A DNA stretch of 64,000 nucleotides from Nitrobacteraceae bacterium AZCC 1564 (GTDB lineage Bacteria; Pseudomonadota; Alphaproteobacteria; Rhizobiales; Xanthobacteraceae). Each line of letters begins with the position of its first letter. Positions within the stretch are counted from its first letter, which is position 1. Both the position numbers and the translations under genes were made by a program. Shown here piece by piece: positions 1 to 6,840 of the stretch. The stretch covers positions 434,001 to 498,000 of the forward strand of contig JBAGRR010000001.1 of assembly GCA_036924835.1 (NCBI GenBank), in the 5' to 3' direction. The notes under the pieces were generated by a model. It was not told the origin of the DNA. It worked only from the letters and a program-made list of their open reading frames with translations, and made no database searches.

Positions 1-308
1 AAAGACAAAGCGCGAATCGTGACGGACTCATGGCCCTCATGGTACCGAACATACTGATTTTGGACGACGTCCCGATGAGGCCCAACGGGTCCTCCAGAAC
101 CTGATCTTACGCTCAAAAGCTGACTTACGCTGATCGCCTAAACGGTCTTTCCGGTTGGTCTGCCGGCTTCCGGAATGGTTCAAAGAAATTAAAGTCGGAG
201 TGGCATTTTTTATCGTCGCAGGAAGCCGCGGAGGCGCAATTCGAAGGCTCCGGTTCTTCGATTTGTTGCCCGTTGAGGGACCTGGAATAGCTATCTACTT
301 GAAAAAAT
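1..308. other. No supported gene at left edge
   Basis: Short open frames exist on both strands here, but none has a recognisable domain, a convincing ribosome binding site or a family-like composition. A gene truncated by the window edge could occupy the first ~60 bases: frame 1 stays open to a TGA at 55-57, and the minus strand has ATG codons reading out of the window. I cannot support either. Confidence 0.4.
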
Positions 309-385
309 TGGCGATCCCAGCAGGACTCGAACCTGCAACCCGCGGAGTAGAAATCCGCTACTCTATCCAGTTGAGCTATGGGACC
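309..385 (-). tRNA. tRNA-Arg (anticodon TCT)
   Basis: Read on the minus strand, the sequence folds into a complete cloverleaf. The acceptor stem GGTCCCA pairs with TGGGATC, the anticodon stem GCGGA/TCCGC encloses a loop with TCT in the middle, and the T arm is GCAGG-TTCGAGT-CCTGC. The discriminator is G and the 3' CCA is encoded. Total length is 77 nt including CCA. It reads AGA codons, which are rare in a genome of this GC content. No integrase gene lies beside it. Confidence 0.97.
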
Positions 386-584
386 GCGTAGAGCTCTCCG
401 AAATCACATAACATCGTTTTATGTCGTTCACTACCGTCCGAGAACCAATAATGAACGGCTATTTTCAAGCCGCCGCTTAGACTTGTGCGTCTTTGCATTC
501 TTTACTCAGCGAGTGAGCCGCCCGCCTGCAACACGCAGCCGCTCATTCCTTGAACCATCCGCGGAAAGCAATCGACCACATCGC

Positions 585-782
585 ATGAGCATTTCCTCGC
601 CCGTCTTGCGCGACATTGCTCTGGCGTCCTGCATGGCTTGCACACTGTTCTGGATCTATACGTTCTACCGGATTTCGAAGTTGCCGCCTGATGACGGCCC
701 GCCTTTCGAGTGGGTCGCAGAATTGCCACTGACCGCGATCTTTGTCTTTGGTTGGCCGCGCCTATTGGGCAATCGAAGCTAG
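585..782 (+). CDS. Small hypothetical membrane-associated protein
   Basis: A 65-residue frame starting MSISSPVLRD. It has one hydrophobic stretch near residues 10-27 (ALASCMACTLFWIYTFYRI) and a second, weaker one near residues 44-58. I chose the internal ATG over the upstream one at 378, because the upstream start would lie inside the tRNA-Arg gene. A purine-rich GGAAAG lies about 10 nt before the chosen start. I recognise no family. It stands alone between the tRNA and a convergent cold-shock gene. It could be a chance frame. Confidence 0.4.
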   Translation: MSISSPVLRDIALASCMACTLFWIYTFYRISKLPPDDGPPFEWVAELPLTAIFVFGWPRLLGNRS

Positions 783-830
783 CTGCATTCGCGGTGTTCT
801 GGCCCCAGTTGAGCGCAGAATTCGCGCATT

Positions 831-861
831 AAAAAAAGCCGCCGGGCCACGGCCGACGGCT
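831..861 (-). terminator. Rho-independent terminator of the csp gene
   Basis: On the minus strand AGCCGTCGGC pairs with the complementary arm GCCCGGCGGCT (nine pairs, one of them G-T), followed by seven Ts. It sits 35 nt downstream of the stop codon of the cold-shock gene. Confidence 0.8.
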
Positions 862-895
862 ATTTAAGATCGATTGCGATCAATCCGAGGCGACG

Positions 896-1099
896 TTACT
901 CGACCCGCAAGTTCTCGGCGGACTCTCTGCCCCTGCTCTGTACGATTTCGTAGCTGATCTTGGCCCCCTCGCGAAGATCAGACAGACCGGCCTTTTCCAC
1001 TGCCGAGATGTGAACGAAAACGTCCTTGCCGCCAGTTTCCGGAGCGATAAAGCCATACCCCTTTGTCGCGTTGAACCACTTCACAGTTCCTATTGCCAC
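896..1099 (-). CDS. Cold-shock protein, CspA family
   Basis: A 67-residue single cold-shock domain, the normal length for this family. It is a small five-stranded beta barrel that binds single-stranded RNA or DNA and melts mRNA structure in the cytoplasm. RNP1 is visible as KGYGFIAP (residues 13-20) and RNP2 as DVFVHIS (residues 26-32). The start gives MAIGTVKWFN, typical of alphaproteobacterial paralogues. A good terminator follows. More than 300 nt of gene-free DNA lie upstream, compatible with the long structured 5' leader often found on csp mRNAs, but I cannot show one here. Which paralogue it is cannot be told. Confidence 0.95.
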   Translation of the reverse strand: MAIGTVKWFNATKGYGFIAPETGGKDVFVHISAVEKAGLSDLREGAKISYEIVQSRGRESAENLRVE

Positions 1100-1489
1100 C
1101 TGAATGCCTCCCCAACATTGGTCAATTGGCCGAAATATTGGCCGAGTCGCAGGCTGGTGACCGATTCAGTCCGAATTGCGACGCTTCCAAATTGATGCCT
1201 TGAACTTTCGAAGGGCGCTTCGAGGACATCCTGAACCGTCGGAAAAAATCCGTCGTGACCGGCTGATGGGATCACGACGGATGGGGAGTAGCATTCCACG
1301 ATCAAGTATATCGCGGCCCTCGTCGGCGGCTGTGAACAAAAGGTCGCATCGTCCCTCTCAAAACGTCGCAGCCTGCAAGGGTTACCGGCGGCACGAAAGG
1401 CTGACTGAGCGTGCGGCCGGCCACAAAAAACGTGATCCGCAAAGACTTGCGACCACTCATCGTTTCGCTATTTTCGTTCAGCCGCCGGT
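1100..1489. other. Gene-free stretch upstream of csp
   Basis: Frames in this stretch are short and rich in Arg and Ser in the way shadow frames of GC-rich DNA are. It should hold the csp promoter and 5' leader (minus strand). I see no reliable -35/-10 pair, tRNA or repeat. Confidence 0.4.
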
Positions 1490-1858
1490 TTGATCCCCAT
1501 CATCGGGCGGATAAGGTTTGGCCGGGCCGGCCAACGATGCCCGGCCGAGCTGATCCACTCCAGCGGCGGCAATGTCCGTTGGAATTCGACGCACGACTTG
1601 TCGCACGGCCTCATCGCCATTCCCGTAACCTCAACATTTCGGCAGGTCTATCCAGATCCGGGAATTTCGGCATCCGTTCTGATCGTATCGTCCCAGGGGA
1701 AAAAATCATCCGATCGACCCTTGCGGAGACAACCGTGCTTACGAGTGCCGCCGTGGTGATCAGGAAATATTTGCACACGATGGACGCGCCCTTCGAAATC
1801 GATCGATTACAAATTGGAAAAGAAGATCGAACACGATAAGAACGTGCCGCCAGACTGA
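1490..1858 (+). pseudogene. Possible decayed small gene with two compensating frameshifts
   Basis: Three frame segments join into one plausible protein of about 120 residues. Frame 2 reads MIPIIGRIRF through PDPGISASVL. Frame 1 then reads STLAETTVLTSAAVVIRKYL and DAPFEID. Frame 2 resumes with YKLEKKIEHDKNVPPD and a TGA at 1856. The first switch falls at a run of six As (about 1700-1705) and the second in a GATCGATC repeat near 1800-1808. The -1 and +1 shifts cancel. The acidic/lysine-rich C-terminus looks like real coding sequence rather than a shadow. I do not recognise the family. It is equally possible that only part of this ever coded. Confidence 0.35.
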
Positions 1859-1966
1859 GGCTGAACCGGCCAATCCGTCCTTTGCATTCTGCTGGATGAG
1901 CGCCTTCGCCAAAATCTGCGATTGAACCTCCAACGACCAAACGATCTACAGGAAGACCTCACCTCT

Positions 1967-2311
1967 ATGGGATTCAAAGAACCTAGTTTCCTCGACCGGC
2001 AGACTGCCGCTCGGAACGCAAGAAAGGACATTCTCGAGAAATTTAAAGCACAACCAGGTCCGGACGATCCCGCGGCTTTGAAGCGCGCTGCTGAACGACA
2101 GGAAGTCGCTGCCCGACGTGAGGAGGCCCGGAAGGCTCGCGAAGCGGCCAAGGCCGAACAAAAGGCTCGGGAAGCGGCGCAAGCAGCACAGGCTGCTGCC
2201 GAGGCCTTGCGGCTCCAGGCCGAAAAGGAAGCTGCAGAAGCCGAACTCAAGGCTCAACAGAAAGCTGCGCGTGACGCACGATACGCCGCGCGCAAGGCCA
2301 GAAAAAAATAG
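1967..2311 (+). CDS. DUF6481 family protein
   Basis: A 114-residue, very charged protein starting MGFKEPSFLDRQ, the signature N-terminus of DUF6481 proteins of Bradyrhizobium relatives. From about residue 45 it is almost wholly Ala/Lys/Glu/Arg and should form one long helix or coiled coil ending in KARKK. AGGAAG precedes the ATG by about 10 nt, so I prefer it to the upstream start at 1922. No enzymatic motif is present and the function is unknown. The basic tail would suit nucleic-acid or ribosome contact, but that is a guess. It is monocistronic. Confidence 0.8.
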   Translation: MGFKEPSFLDRQTAARNARKDILEKFKAQPGPDDPAALKRAAERQEVAARREEARKAREAAKAEQKAREAAQAAQAAAEALRLQAEKEAAEAELKAQQKAARDARYAARKARKK

Positions 2312-2376
2312 CCTTTGCAGTTTCCGGTAGAGAAAGCGACCGGGCAGGAAGCACGATGCTTCCGCACCTGTTTAGC

Positions 2377-2414
2377 CACGAAGCAGACCGATCATCCGAA
2401 CGGTCTGCTTCGTG
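2377..2414. repeat. Perfect 14-bp inverted repeat, 10-nt loop
   Basis: CACGAAGCAGACCG at 2377-2390 is exactly reverse-complemented at 2401-2414. It lies between two convergent genes, 14 nt beyond the stop of the MxKDx gene. It has no T-run on either side, so it is either an unusual terminator/mRNA 3' stabiliser or a protein-binding palindrome. Confidence 0.75.
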
Positions 2415-2428
2415 CACAAGCAAGATGA

Positions 2429-2644
2429 TTATTTTTTCATCTCGTCCTTTTTCATCATCCCGTCGTGCTTCATTCCATCTTTTTTCATGGCATCCTTCTT
2501 CATGCCATCCTTTGTCATGCCGTCTTCTTTCTTCATGCCATCCTTTGACATCTTGTCCTGCGCGAATGCAGCCGGAGCGAAGGCAAGGCCGAGGGAGATA
2601 GCCGCCGCGGAGAGGCCCAGCGCGATACGGGTGGTGCGTGCCAT
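2429..2644 (-). CDS. Pentapeptide MxKDx repeat protein, exported
   Basis: A 71-residue protein. A signal peptide (basic MARTTR, hydrophobic core, AFAQD cleavage region near residue 28) is followed by a Met/Lys/Asp-rich mature part. That part is built from imperfect 5-residue units such as GMKKD, GMTKD, AMKKD and GMKHD. This matches the penta_MxKDx family of small periplasmic proteins found in proteobacteria. Their role is not established; Met- and Asp-rich repeats suggest metal binding, which is inference. The perfect 14-bp inverted repeat follows the stop. The DNA repeats make the reverse frames look open, but these are shadows. Confidence 0.9.
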   Translation of the reverse strand: MARTTRIALGLSAAAISLGLAFAPAAFAQDKMSKDGMKKEDGMTKDGMKKDAMKKDGMKHDGMMKKDEMKK

Positions 2645-2991
2645 GAGATTTCATCCTCAAAAAGTTGGTACGACGGATGTCGCCTAAGCATCTTCGTTCG
2701 ATATTCTGCTCCGTTACGCGGACATGAAGAATTTTTGAGCCAACCTGCGGAATGCTTGTATTTGCCGGGATTTTTCTCCCGGCTACCCCTCAGCCACGAT
2801 CCCGCAACGCACAAAAAAGATGCCCAGCCAAAATTGCCTAACGGCAATAGGCAAAGATCGTATCACGACCTATACCAAGGACTAAAATCACCGGTCATGC
2901 AGGCCAGTCATGTTCCTGTTACAACCGGGCCTCGAAACGCGGCCAACGCGGATTCAAAAACCAAGAAGCTAATTAAAGGGAGAGACATTCC
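2645..2991. other. Intergenic region upstream of dctP
   Basis: A divergent promoter region for the MxKDx gene (left) and the TRAP operon (right). It contains a perfect 7-bp hairpin (GCCGGGA at 2764-2770, TCCCGGC at 2777-2783) without a T-tract. A GGGAGAG ribosome site lies just before the dctP start. I cannot identify the promoters. Confidence 0.4.
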
Positions 2992-4008
2992 ATGCTCACG
3001 CGCCGTCATGTTCTTGCATCAGCGCTTGCCGCGCCGGCTATCTTGCGTTTGAGTGCTGCGCAGGCCGCAACGACGCTTAAAATCTCCCACCAGTTTCCGG
3101 GGGGCACGATCGACAAGGGCGATTTCCGCGACAGGCTTACGCGGATGTTCGCAGCCGAAGTGAACAAGCGCAGCGGCGGGGACATCGTCGCCGAAGTTTA
3201 TCCCGGCTCGTCCCTGATCAAGACCAACGCCCAGTTTTCGGCCATGCGCAAGGGCGCGCTCGATATGAGCCTCTATCCCCTTCCTTATGCCGGCGGCGAA
3301 TTACCCGAAACGAATATCGGCCTGATGCCGGGTCTGGTTCCGACTTATGACATTGGCCTGAGCTGGAAAACGAAGCCCGTCGGCAAGGCCCTCACCGACT
3401 TCCTCGCGGACAAGGGCATCATGATGATTTCCTGGGTTTGGCAGGCAGGCGGTGTCGCCAGCCGTACGCGTCCACTGGTTGCGCCTGAGGACGCAAAGGG
3501 CATGAAGGTGCGCGGCGGTTCACGCGAAATGGACATGGTTCTCCAGACGGCTGGCGCCGCCGTGCTGTCGGTGCCATCCAATGAAATCTACGCGGCGATG
3601 CAGACCGGTGCATGCGATGCCGGCATCACCTCTTCAACCAGCCTGATCTCATTCCGGCTCGAGGAAGTTGCGAAGCACCTCACCTCCGGCGCAGGTCAAT
3701 CCTACTGGTTCATGCTCGAGCCGCTGATGATGTCGAAGGCCATCTTCGACAAACTCCCAAAAAATCATCAGGACATCATCCTCGCCGTTGGTGCTGAACT
3801 TGAAGCCTTTGGCAAGAAAGGCGCTCAGGACGACGACGTCGAAGTCGCCAAGGTCTATGAGAAGGCTGGCGCGAAGGTCAGCGAGCTGGATGCCGCAACG
3901 GTTGGCAAGTGGCGAGATATCGCCCGCGATACGGCCTGGAAGGACTATTCCAAAAAAACGGCCAATTGCGCCAATCTCATGAAGCTGGCGACCGACGCAG
4001 CCGCATGA
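2992..4008 (+). CDS. dctP: TRAP transporter substrate-binding protein (DctP family)
   Basis: A 338-residue periplasmic receptor of a tripartite ATP-independent transporter. It delivers a ligand, usually a carboxylate, to the DctQM permease, which uses the sodium or proton gradient. The N-terminus MLTRRHVLAS followed by a hydrophobic Ala-rich segment ending SAAQA is a Tat-like or Sec signal peptide. The DctP fold is seen from LKISHQFPGG onward, with the conserved MKVRGG region and its ligand-contacting Arg near residue 167. AGGGAGAG lies 7 nt before the ATG. The stop overlaps the dctQ start (ATGA), so the three genes are one operon. The substrate cannot be read from sequence. Confidence 0.93.
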   Translation: MLTRRHVLASALAAPAILRLSAAQAATTLKISHQFPGGTIDKGDFRDRLTRMFAAEVNKRSGGDIVAEVYPGSSLIKTNAQFSAMRKGALDMSLYPLPYAGGELPETNIGLMPGLVPTYDIGLSWKTKPVGKALTDFLADKGIMMISWVWQAGGVASRTRPLVAPEDAKGMKVRGGSREMDMVLQTAGAAVLSVPSNEIYAAMQTGACDAGITSSTSLISFRLEEVAKHLTSGAGQSYWFMLEPLMMSKAIFDKLPKNHQDIILAVGAELEAFGKKGAQDDDVEVAKVYEKAGAKVSELDAATVGKWRDIARDTAWKDYSKKTANCANLMKLATDAAA

Positions 4009-4559
4009 CGCACGGTCTGGTCGATGATCGGCGCGCGCCGGTCGAGCCCGCCTCAAGCAATCCGCTTGTGGCGGGCGTAGTCCGTGCGCTTGCCATCTGC
4101 AACCGCATCATTCTCATCATTGCGTCCCTGGCGCTTGTCCTCGCATGTCTGATCCTCAGCTACAGCGTCGTGTCGCGAACGCTCTTTCATGCAGCCACCT
4201 ACTGGCAGGATGAAGCCGCGGTGTTCCTGCTTGTCGGAGCAACCTTCATGACCTCGGCGTTCGTGCAAAGCCAACGCGGCCACATCGGCATTGAGGCCTT
4301 CGTGCATCTGCTGTCTCCCCGAATGAACCGGATCCGGCTGACGCTGGTGGATATCGCGAGCCTCGCCTTCTGTGCTTTCTTCACTTGGAAGTCATGGACC
4401 TTGACTCATGAGGCGTACGTCGATGGTCAGGTTTCGAATTCGATCTGGAGCCCACCGCTGGCAATTCCCTATGCGCTCATGGCCGCCGGCATGACGCTGC
4501 TATGCGTGCAGATCGCTCTGCAAGTTGTTCTGTCGTTCGGCAAGGCCCACCGATCATGA
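4005..4559 (+). CDS. dctQ: TRAP transporter small permease (DctQ family)
   Basis: A 184-residue inner-membrane protein with four predicted membrane segments (about residues 35-57, 70-90, 112-132 and 150-172), the standard DctQ arrangement. It forms the membrane complex with DctM. The start at 4005 overlaps the dctP stop by four bases (ATGA), and the stop overlaps dctM in the same way, so translation is probably coupled. A longer frame from 3909 would run deep inside dctP, so I reject it. WQDEAAVFLLVGATF matches the conserved W-x-(D/E)-E core of the family. Confidence 0.9.
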   Translation: MTHGLVDDRRAPVEPASSNPLVAGVVRALAICNRIILIIASLALVLACLILSYSVVSRTLFHAATYWQDEAAVFLLVGATFMTSAFVQSQRGHIGIEAFVHLLSPRMNRIRLTLVDIASLAFCAFFTWKSWTLTHEAYVDGQVSNSIWSPPLAIPYALMAAGMTLLCVQIALQVVLSFGKAHRS

Positions 4560-5914
4560 CCGTTTTTGGAATTGGGATCAGCTACGGTCTCGCCACCCTG
4601 CTGGTGATGTTTTCCGGCATGCCGATTGCGTTCGCGCTCGGCGCCGTCGCCGTAGTGTTCATGGCGATCTACATGCCATCCGCTTCCCTCGATACCGTGA
4701 CCCAAAACGTCTACGAGGAGATGGCCTCGATTACGCTGCTGTCGATCCCGCTGTTCATCCTGAAAGGCGCCGCGATCGGAAAATCCCGCGCCGGACAGGA
4801 CCTTTACTCCGCGCTGCACGCGTGGTTGCACAAGGTTCCCGGCGGGCTGGGTGTCGCGAACGTCTTTGCCTGCGCATTGTTCGCAGCCATGGCCGGGTCT
4901 TCCCCTGCGACCTGTTCGGCGATCGGGTCCGCCGGCATTCCCGAGATGCGCAAGCGTGGCTATTCGGGCGGATTTGCTGCCGGCATCATCGCGGCTGGAG
5001 GCACGCTTGGCATCCTGCTGCCCCCTTCAATCACCATGATCCTTTTCGCCGTTGCTGCTGAGAAGTCACTCGGGCGGCTATTTTTGGCAGGCATCGGCCC
5101 GGGTCTGCTGTTGGTCAGCCTGTTCGGCGGCTATGCGGTGTTCCGTTTCCGGAAGGAATATGCCGCCGCCAAGGAAGCCTACGAAAAAACCGGCAAGACG
5201 GACGCCATTCTTGTCCATGATGATTTCACCATGGCAGAACGCTTCAACGCTCTGCCGCGCGTGCTGCCTTTCGTTATCCTGCTCACCGGCGTCATGATCG
5301 CCTTGTACGGCGGCTATGCGACTCCTTCGGAGACCGCTGGACTTGGCGGCTTGCTTGCGCTGCTCTTGATTGCATTCATCTACGGTGTGTGGAAACCAAG
5401 CGACCTGTCGCCGATCCTTACGTCGACAATCAAAGAATCGACCATGCTGATGCTGATCATCGGCATGTCGCTCCTTTATTCCTATGTGATGAGCTATCTC
5501 ACCATCTCACAATCGGCCGCCAGCGCTATTGTGGCGATGCATTTGCCAAAGTGGGAATTGCTCGCCGCAATCCTCGGCATGACGATTGTGCTGGGCTTTT
5601 TTCTGCCGCCGGTGTCCATCATCCTGATGACTGCGCCGATCATTCTCCCGCCGCTTCGTGCTGCAGGCTTCGACATCATCTGGTTTGGCATCGTACTGAC
5701 CATCGTGATGGAAATGGGATTGATCCATCCACCGGTCGGACTGAATATCTTTGTCATCCGCAATGTCGCCCCCGACATTCCGCTCAGTGAGGTGATCTGG
5801 GGCACGCTACCATTCGTGCTGCTGATGGCCTTCGCCGTCCTGCTGCTATGCTTCTTCCCTCAAATCTCAACATGGCTGCCGGATATGATCATGGGACCTG
5901 ACGGCAGCCGATAG
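4556..5914 (+). CDS. dctM: TRAP transporter large permease (DctM family)
   Basis: A 452-residue polytopic transporter subunit with about 12-13 hydrophobic segments, normal for DctM. It is the ion-coupled translocation subunit working with DctP and DctQ. Family signatures include the Gly/Ala/Ser-rich AAMAGSSPATCSAIGSAG stretch (about residues 116-133), GTLGILLPPSI, and PPVGLNIFVI near the C-terminus. The start is an ATGA overlap with dctQ. The gene ends 15 nt from the convergent liuE stop, so transporter and leucine-degradation genes are neighbours but not one transcript. Confidence 0.94.
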   Translation: MTVFGIGISYGLATLLVMFSGMPIAFALGAVAVVFMAIYMPSASLDTVTQNVYEEMASITLLSIPLFILKGAAIGKSRAGQDLYSALHAWLHKVPGGLGVANVFACALFAAMAGSSPATCSAIGSAGIPEMRKRGYSGGFAAGIIAAGGTLGILLPPSITMILFAVAAEKSLGRLFLAGIGPGLLLVSLFGGYAVFRFRKEYAAAKEAYEKTGKTDAILVHDDFTMAERFNALPRVLPFVILLTGVMIALYGGYATPSETAGLGGLLALLLIAFIYGVWKPSDLSPILTSTIKESTMLMLIIGMSLLYSYVMSYLTISQSAASAIVAMHLPKWELLAAILGMTIVLGFFLPPVSIILMTAPIILPPLRAAGFDIIWFGIVLTIVMEMGLIHPPVGLNIFVIRNVAPDIPLSEVIWGTLPFVLLMAFAVLLLCFFPQISTWLPDMIMGPDGSR

Positions 5915-5929
5915 CTGCCGTCGCCCAAC

Positions 5930-6835
5930 TCAATGCGAGCGCCGGCTAGCGTTAAGAGCGGACGCGACGCGGCTGACCGGCGGCTTGCCGATCAGCTGGC
6001 TGATTTCGTTGGTGGCAGCGACGAGCTTCTGCATGTCCACGCCCGTGGCAATGCCCATGCCCTCAAGCATGTAAACGACATCCTCGGTCGCCACATTGCC
6101 GGTGGCGCCCGGCGCGTAAGGACAGCCGCCAAGACCGCCAGCCGCGGAATCGATCACGCGGGCCCCTTCCTCGAGCCCGGCGTAGAGATTGGCCAGAGCC
6201 TGGCCATAGGTGTCGTGGAAGTGCATCCCGAGGTTGCCAATCGGGACTTCACCGGACACAACCCGCAACAACTGGCGCGCCTTCATCGGCGTTCCAACCC
6301 CGATGGTGTCACCCAGCGAGACTTCGTAGCAGCCGAGATCCCAAAGCTTTCGTGACACTGAAGCGACGGCGGAAGGTTTCACTTCACCGTCATAGGGGCA
6401 ACCGAGCACGCAGGAGACATACCCGCGCACCTTGATGCCGTCGGCCTTGGCACGTTGGACAACAGGCGTGAACCGCTCAATGGATTCCGCCACCGAGCAG
6501 TTGATGTTCGCTCGGGAAAATCCCTCGGATGCCGAGGCAAACACCGCGATGACTTTGGCGCCCGCAGCCTTCGCTGCCTCGTAGCCCTTTTCATTGGGCA
6601 CGAGGACGTGGAACTCATGGCCGGGATGATGATCGACCGCGCGCAAAACCTGATCGGAATTGACCATCTGCGGGATGGCCTTCGGAGACACGAAGCTGCC
6701 TACTTCAACCGTCGTGAGACCAGCGCTCACCAGATTTTCCACAAACGCGATGCGCGCCTCGACGGTAATCGGCGTCTTTTCATTCTGGAGCCCGTCGCGC
6801 GGACCGACTTCCACAATACGAACCTGATCACTCAT
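5930..6835 (-). CDS. liuE: Hydroxymethylglutaryl-CoA lyase
   Basis: A 301-residue TIM-barrel lyase of the HMGL family. It splits 3-hydroxy-3-methylglutaryl-CoA into acetoacetate and acetyl-CoA, the last step of leucine/isovalerate breakdown in the cytoplasm. Visible features are the N-terminal EVGPRDGLQNEK with catalytic Arg-Asp, the metal-binding HFHDTYGQ, and the active-site loop GLGGCPYAPGATGN carrying the catalytic Cys. It is last in the leftward liu operon, starting 5 nt after the liuD stop. Also called mvaB or hmgL. Citramalate synthases are related, but GGCPYAPGATGN fixes the assignment. Confidence 0.95.
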   Translation of the reverse strand: MSDQVRIVEVGPRDGLQNEKTPITVEARIAFVENLVSAGLTTVEVGSFVSPKAIPQMVNSDQVLRAVDHHPGHEFHVLVPNEKGYEAAKAAGAKVIAVFASASEGFSRANINCSVAESIERFTPVVQRAKADGIKVRGYVSCVLGCPYDGEVKPSAVASVSRKLWDLGCYEVSLGDTIGVGTPMKARQLLRVVSGEVPIGNLGMHFHDTYGQALANLYAGLEEGARVIDSAAGGLGGCPYAPGATGNVATEDVVYMLEGMGIATGVDMQKLVAATNEISQLIGKPPVSRVASALNASRRSH

Positions 6836-6840
6836 AACAA

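Noticed and set aside
378-584. N-terminal extension of the small ORF ending at 782
   Set aside because: It would start inside the tRNA-Arg gene and has shadow-like composition; the ATG at 585 is more plausible.
2247-2847. Several long minus- and plus-strand frames around the MxKDx gene
   Set aside because: They are frames of the same repetitive DNA; only the minus-strand frame with a signal peptide and regular pentapeptides is protein-like.
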